DNA of 21,964 bases from positions 1 to 21,964 of the IMG/VR virus record IMGVR_UViG_3300042516_003053. One strand, 5' to 3'. Origin of the DNA: a virus. Positions 18,560 through 21,964 of the stretch are shown piece by piece (the stretch's first letter is position 1; each line of letters begins with the position of its first letter). The translations under genes were made by a program, and so were the position numbers. Below the pieces are notes generated by a model. The model was not told where the DNA came from and ran no database searches. It saw nothing but the letters and a program-made list of their open reading frames with translations.

Positions 18560-20517
18560 CTGCCACCCTTAGGCACGAAATCAATGCGCATCTGGCCGAT
18601 ACTCCATTCTGCGTCCTGAGTAGCCGCCACCTTGATGCGGAAATCCCGTCCAGTGACCCGCACGTCGGTATAGCCGTCAGACCGGGGGTTGTAGGGGCCA
18701 GAGGTAGTCTCAGCCCCTTCCGGCGTAAAGGAGGAGAAGAAGGTCAGCTGCGTGCTGTCGTACCCGTAGCCGCTATCCGTAAGCGCCTGGCGCACGAAGG
18801 AGATCGCGTTGCCGTTCTGCAGGTTCAGAGACCCGGTCTCGGCGTAGCGATCCTCCTCGATCGGCGTACCGGCCGCGGTCCAGCCGGCCTCCTGGTAATA
18901 AACCTCGTTGAGGTCGTCAGTGGCCAGAGGGAAATTGAACACGCCAGCACTGCAGGCCGCTGTGCGCGTCATCGTGTTGCCGATGCCCCACCAGTTTTCC
19001 TGAAAATTGAAGAAGACCGACAGGTCAGGAACTGAAGAACCCTGAGACGGAAACCAAAACCACACCTCGGGAAAGACGCCATTGTCAGACCCGTGCGCGT
19101 AAAGAGGCCCAGAGTTGGGGTCGATGTTGTCGAAGACATAGGCACCGACATCGCAGGCCAGAGGCTTCACGACGCCGCCGTCGTACATCCAGAAGCTTTC
19201 CTTACCCATCCAAATGCAGCGCCCGGCCGTTGTCGCAAAGGACCGAGGCGACATCAGGCCGCAACCAAAGCCGATGCGCTCAATTGAGTAGACGTAGGGC
19301 AGCCCGATGAAGCGCATCAGCCACGCTTCGCTTTCCGTCCAGATCAGCGTGCCTTCGCGCACCGGCGCGCACATAACCAGAAGGCTTTCCGTATCCAGAT
19401 CCAGATAGCCCGCCGTGTTGGACGTCGAGGCGAAATCCCAATCCGTATAGTTTTCGCGCGAGCTCCAAGCCACGCGGCGCGGCACACCACCAGCGCCCAG
19501 CAGCACAGCGTGGCGCTCCGGCGTCACGATGACAGCGCGGTTGCTGGTAGGGATTGCCTTCGTCGTGGTAACGCTGCCGCCCGCTCCCGTCGTGTCCGTG
19601 CCGGAAGAGGAGAAGGTGAACGTCTTAGCACTCGGCACAGACGCGATTGTCTGCGTGCCATTGAAACTGCCGACCGCATTGCCCGAGATGACAACACTTT
19701 CGCTGACGGCGTAGCCATGATTGTCTTCCGTCGTCACCGTGGCGACATTGGAAGAACGAACTATGGTCGTAATAACACTGGTCCCAACAGGCCGCGCCTT
19801 GGTCTCCGTGACGTTCCAGTGCAACAGTCGCCCATCACTTGACGAAACAGCAAGGAGATCCTCGCCCCAGTTGTCGAACGTCCATGAGAAGGACTTGGTA
19901 AAGAGCATGTTCTGAGGGCGCCGATCTGCCACCGGCAGCGCAGCTGTGCCGCCCGTTGACGACGCATTGGAGGCCGTCTGCGCGTAGGTGAACGTCGTGG
20001 AAGACGGCACGCTGGCGATCGTGAAGGTGCCATTAAAGGTCGCATCAGCTACGCCGGCAATGAGCACTGACATACCGACCGGGAAGCTATGCGCCTCTGC
20101 CGTCGTGATGGTCACGACGTTGGACGACCGCACCGCCGTCGTGATCGCCACCAGGCCATAGTCCAGCCCGTATAGAAGCTCGCCGTAATCAAAAGCCCCA
20201 TAGCTGCCGTACTGGTCGAAATCGGGCGAGACGTAATCATCCGGCGTTACGTCCGCATATGACGACCCGTCGAGAATGTATAAGTTTTCTTCGCAGCCAA
20301 GAGCTCCATAGGGCAGGCCGGCTACGCTCGACCATGCGAAGATCGTGCGGCAGGTGCTAGATAGGGGCGAGCTGCTGATGCGCTGCCAGCCCCCCACCGG
20401 CAGCAGCTTCCCAGAGCGCCACCGCACCAGGTTCGCGTCCCAATACCGCCCCTTTACCTGGAGCGGCGTCGCAGGCTTCACAACACCAGCTGGAAGGTTC
20501 AGAGCGGCGAGAGGCAT
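18556..20517 (-). CDS. Tail/packaged-DNA stabilisation protein (P22 gp10-like), 653 aa
   Basis: The opening LNLPAGVVKPATPLQVKGRYWDANLVRWRSGKLLPVGGWQ and later features (RPQNMLFT, GRLLHWN, RVAWSSRENYTDWDF, IWTESEAWLMRFIG) are typical of beta-propeller tail proteins that plug the portal below the head, as P22 gp10 does. Two homologous insert domains of about 70 residues interrupt it (about 124-193 and 249-316); both contain SSNV-x-T-x-TT and FNGT-x-TIASVPS. They look like Ig-like decorations. The ATG shares one base with the endolysin stop. No membrane segment. Confidence 0.75.
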   Translation of the reverse strand: MPLAALNLPAGVVKPATPLQVKGRYWDANLVRWRSGKLLPVGGWQRISSSPLSSTCRTIFAWSSVAGLPYGALGCEENLYILDGSSYADVTPDDYVSPDFDQYGSYGAFDYGELLYGLDYGLVAITTAVRSSNVVTITTAEAHSFPVGMSVLIAGVADATFNGTFTIASVPSSTTFTYAQTASNASSTGGTAALPVADRRPQNMLFTKSFSWTFDNWGEDLLAVSSSDGRLLHWNVTETKARPVGTSVITTIVRSSNVATVTTEDNHGYAVSESVVISGNAVGSFNGTQTIASVPSAKTFTFSSSGTDTTGAGGSVTTTKAIPTSNRAVIVTPERHAVLLGAGGVPRRVAWSSRENYTDWDFASTSNTAGYLDLDTESLLVMCAPVREGTLIWTESEAWLMRFIGLPYVYSIERIGFGCGLMSPRSFATTAGRCIWMGKESFWMYDGGVVKPLACDVGAYVFDNIDPNSGPLYAHGSDNGVFPEVWFWFPSQGSSVPDLSVFFNFQENWWGIGNTMTRTAACSAGVFNFPLATDDLNEVYYQEAGWTAAGTPIEEDRYAETGSLNLQNGNAISFVRQALTDSGYGYDSTQLTFFSSFTPEGAETTSGPYNPRSDGYTDVRVTGRDFRIKVAATQDAEWSIGQMRIDFVPKGGR

Positions 20518-21053
20518 CAGGCGACCTCCGATGTAGCCAGGACAGAGGCAACAGCCTCCACTTCATCCACACGACGCACCCACCCGCGCCCAAAGGCATC
20601 GAAGGTAGGCAGGCTGCGCAAGAAAGCCTCACGCGCCTCCGAATAACTCGCAATGAAAGCCTCGATGCCGGAGGTCGCGACGGCGTCCTTGATGGCCGCC
20701 AGCGTCTTAGGCCCAATGGCACCATCTTGCGTTGCGCCCGCAATCTTCTGGGCCAAGATAACAGCCCTCTTCGGGCCGGAATTGATCGCCGTGTCGAACA
20801 TGGCGTAGTCCACCCCAGGGGGCAGATCATCGCCGCGGATCGCGTCCCAGTAGCGTGCCTTATAGAGAGGCGCCACATCTGCCGGCGTCAAGGCGCGCAT
20901 CTCTGCCTCGTCGACAGGACGACCGACCCAGCCTTCCCACGTCTTCTTGGTGCATCCCAGGTTAGTCATGCCGCCTGGATCACGCGGATGGTTCACGAAG
21001 CCGCCTTCGTGCTTCAGAACCTCCGCCAGCGCCTTGTCGAAATTGTCCTTCAT
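20517..21053 (-). CDS. Endolysin, glycoside hydrolase 108 family, 178 aa
   Basis: LKHEGGFVNHPRDPGGMTNL (residues 13-32) is the GH108 signature, with catalytic E16 in HEGG, followed by LYKARYWD and FDTAINSGPKRAVILAQKIA. The C-terminal third (QDGAIGPKTLAAIKD) matches the peptidoglycan-binding domain that usually follows GH108. No signal peptide is seen, so release would need the neighbouring holin. It is co-transcribed with two membrane protein genes (ATGA overlap at 21050-21053). Length is normal for the family. Confidence 0.9.
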   Translation of the reverse strand: MKDNFDKALAEVLKHEGGFVNHPRDPGGMTNLGCTKKTWEGWVGRPVDEAEMRALTPADVAPLYKARYWDAIRGDDLPPGVDYAMFDTAINSGPKRAVILAQKIAGATQDGAIGPKTLAAIKDAVATSGIEAFIASYSEAREAFLRSLPTFDAFGRGWVRRVDEVEAVASVLATSEVA

Positions 21054-21571
21054 CGACCTGCCTTCATCGCCTGGTTCAGCGCGTCTGTCTTTTCCTTAGA
21101 CCCCGCGCTCGAGCCAAAGTAATAACTGATTATCGCGCCCCATGCAGTACCTAATGTGCCGAGCATCACCAGCATGGCTTCGCCGCCGTGCTGCGGCAAA
21201 CCATAGGAGATCATATAACCGAGGACGCCAAAGAAACCTAGCGTCACGGCGCCAGCCAAGGCTTTAGGCGTGTAATCGCCGGTCTTGACCTCACGCTCCC
21301 TGGCCGACGCCCGATCGGCACTGGCAATGCGTTCTAAGTCGATGTCGAGCTCGCGCATCTGCACCGCGAAGGATTGCTCGGCTTGCTTCAGCGCCAGCAG
21401 CTGCTCAGGGGAGGCAGAAGCAGCCGCGCGCTGCAGCTCCTCCTCCGTCCCCTCCGGCTTGCCCAGGAGGGCCTCAGAGATCGCCCTGGTCGCCATGCCG
21501 GCCAAAGGACCACCGACCGCTGAGGCGATCGTGGGGGCTACGGTCCTTACAAGATTTAAGAGCTGGTCCAT
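21050..21571 (-). CDS. Holin-like protein (GTA holin 3TM type), 173 aa
   Basis: The N-terminal part has an Ala/Gly-rich helix (TIASAVGGPLAGMATRAISE), then a polar section SPEQLLALKQAEQSFAVQMR and RASAREREVKTGDYTPKALA. Two clear hydrophobic segments follow (about residues 106-124 and 132-150), ending in IISYYFGSSAGSKEKTDALN. This is the pattern of the 3TM gene-transfer-agent/phage holins. It would permeabilise the inner membrane so that the adjacent endolysin can reach the wall. Start ATG 21571 shares one base with the upstream stop. Confidence 0.75.
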   Translation of the reverse strand: MDQLLNLVRTVAPTIASAVGGPLAGMATRAISEALLGKPEGTEEELQRAAASASPEQLLALKQAEQSFAVQMRELDIDLERIASADRASAREREVKTGDYTPKALAGAVTLGFFGVLGYMISYGLPQHGGEAMLVMLGTLGTAWGAIISYYFGSSAGSKEKTDALNQAMKAGR

Positions 21572-21792
21572 CAGTCGCGCTCCTCTGAAGCCCGCGCCAA
21601 ACGCAGGCCACCGAGCAGGCCGACAAGAGCCCCAACAATGGTTGAGAAGGCAGGCCCTAGCACCTCAAAGATCTTGTCATTATTGACCTGAGGATCGAAT
21701 AAACCAGACAGCAGCACAAACACCATAGCAAGCATGACAACGGCGAGCGTGTAGATAGCAACCAACAAGATGTGCCGCTGTACCGTTTGCAT
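21571..21792 (-). CDS. Small two-helix membrane protein, possible second holin or antiholin, 73 aa
   Basis: MQTVQRHILLVAIYTLAVVM then LAMVFVLLSGLFDPQVNNDK and VLGPAFSTIVGALVGLLGGL RLARASEERD. Two hydrophobic helices (about 7-31 and 44-63) with a short polar loop and a charged C-terminus are holin-like. The overlap with the upstream stop is TGATG at 21792; a GTG three bases earlier is an alternative start. Its place next to the 3TM holin and endolysin suggests a lysis role, for example antiholin (inference). Confidence 0.6.
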   Translation of the reverse strand: MQTVQRHILLVAIYTLAVVMLAMVFVLLSGLFDPQVNNDKIFEVLGPAFSTIVGALVGLLGGLRLARASEERD

Positions 21793-21964
21793 CACTTATC
21801 TACCTTACGCTGAAGGCGCTCAAAGATTGCCTTCAGCATGTCCTTGAGCTCCTGTATATCTACCCGATAGTCGTCCTTAGTCACACACTTGGTATGGATC
21901 TCGCGCTCGATCTCCTTCATGTCACCTTGAAGGGATCGCACGCTTTCCCACAACACTTTAAGGA
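21792..21964 (-). CDS. Small coiled-coil protein (partial, N-terminus off the window)
   Basis: The open frame entering from the right edge reads LKVLWESVRSLQGDMKEIER, then EIHTKCVTKDDYRVDIQELK and DMLKAIFERLQRKVDK, stop. Heptad spacing of Leu/Ile/Met indicates a coiled coil. Similar short charged helical proteins often precede phage holin genes; the role is unknown. The stop shares bases with the start of the two-helix membrane protein (TGATG). Confidence 0.65.
   Translation of the reverse strand, partial: LKVLWESVRSLQGDMKEIEREIHTKCVTKDDYRVDIQELKDMLKAIFERLQRKVDK

Noticed and set aside
1-21964. Diversity-generating retroelement
   Set aside because: Considered because podovirus-like phages of related hosts carry one; no reverse transcriptase motif (such as YADD) or variable/template repeat pair is visible in this window.

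Overview
This window looks like part of a temperate, short-tailed (podovirus-like) bacteriophage genome from a GC-rich proteobacterial host. A Burkholderiales-type host is my guess from base composition and gene content; nothing in the window proves it. No host genes, rRNA, tRNA, insertion sequence or CRISPR array is visible. Almost all genes lie on the minus strand in tightly overlapping operons (repeated ATGA, GTGA and TGATG stop/start junctions). The repressor, the integrase and the HNH endonuclease are on the plus strand.

Layout. (1) Positions 1-6450, minus strand: a replication, recombination and packaging operon. It reads from an AlpA/excisionase-like HTH protein through a tiny membrane protein, a RecE-like exonuclease, a small XRE regulator, a DUF551 protein, a RuvC-like resolvase, an SSB-like protein and a primase-helicase, then two unknown proteins and the 5' part of a terminase small subunit. 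A cluster of ten TGTCAC/GTGACA hexamers around a perfect palindrome (1381-1505) follows the primase-helicase gene and is the best origin candidate. (2) 6451-6998: a control region and a divergent XRE-type repressor. (3) 6939-10044, minus: an early leftward operon of very small genes, including an array of related modular proteins (7318-8516) with repeated DNA blocks and ribosome-binding sites inside conserved C-terminal codons. (4) 10045-12160: a two-sided control region with two matching dyads, a tyrosine integrase, an HNH endonuclease whose C-terminal domain is homologous to the integrase N-terminus, a gene-free stretch that could be attP, and a plus-strand terminator. (5) 12162-21964, minus: late genes, read from the right: a coiled-coil protein, two membrane (holin-type) proteins, a GH108 endolysin, a P22 gp10-like tail protein with two inserted repeat domains, a small structural protein, a GNAT-like protein, a repeat protein ending in an S74 self-cleaving chaperone, a lytic transglycosylase and two large internal/ejection proteins.

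How it fits together. The terminase gene runs off the left edge toward structural genes that are not seen here, and the late operon enters from the right edge. Joined as a circle this gives one continuous order: early, packaging, capsid (not seen), lysis, tail and ejection, terminator, then attP/int. Because int/HNH and the late 3' end are directly adjacent with no host DNA, the source is probably an unintegrated phage genome with an intact attP. Three promoter-like sites (upstream of the XRE gene, of the early leftward operon and of int) carry the same TTGCG-N7-CGCAA dyad, so one regulator probably controls all three.

The most unusual features are the modular small-gene array with RBS-encoding C-termini, the HNH/integrase domain sharing, the exact SSB-tail peptide DDDIPF on an unrelated protein, the shared operator set, and the hexamer cluster. 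All calls come from reading the sequence; no searches were run.
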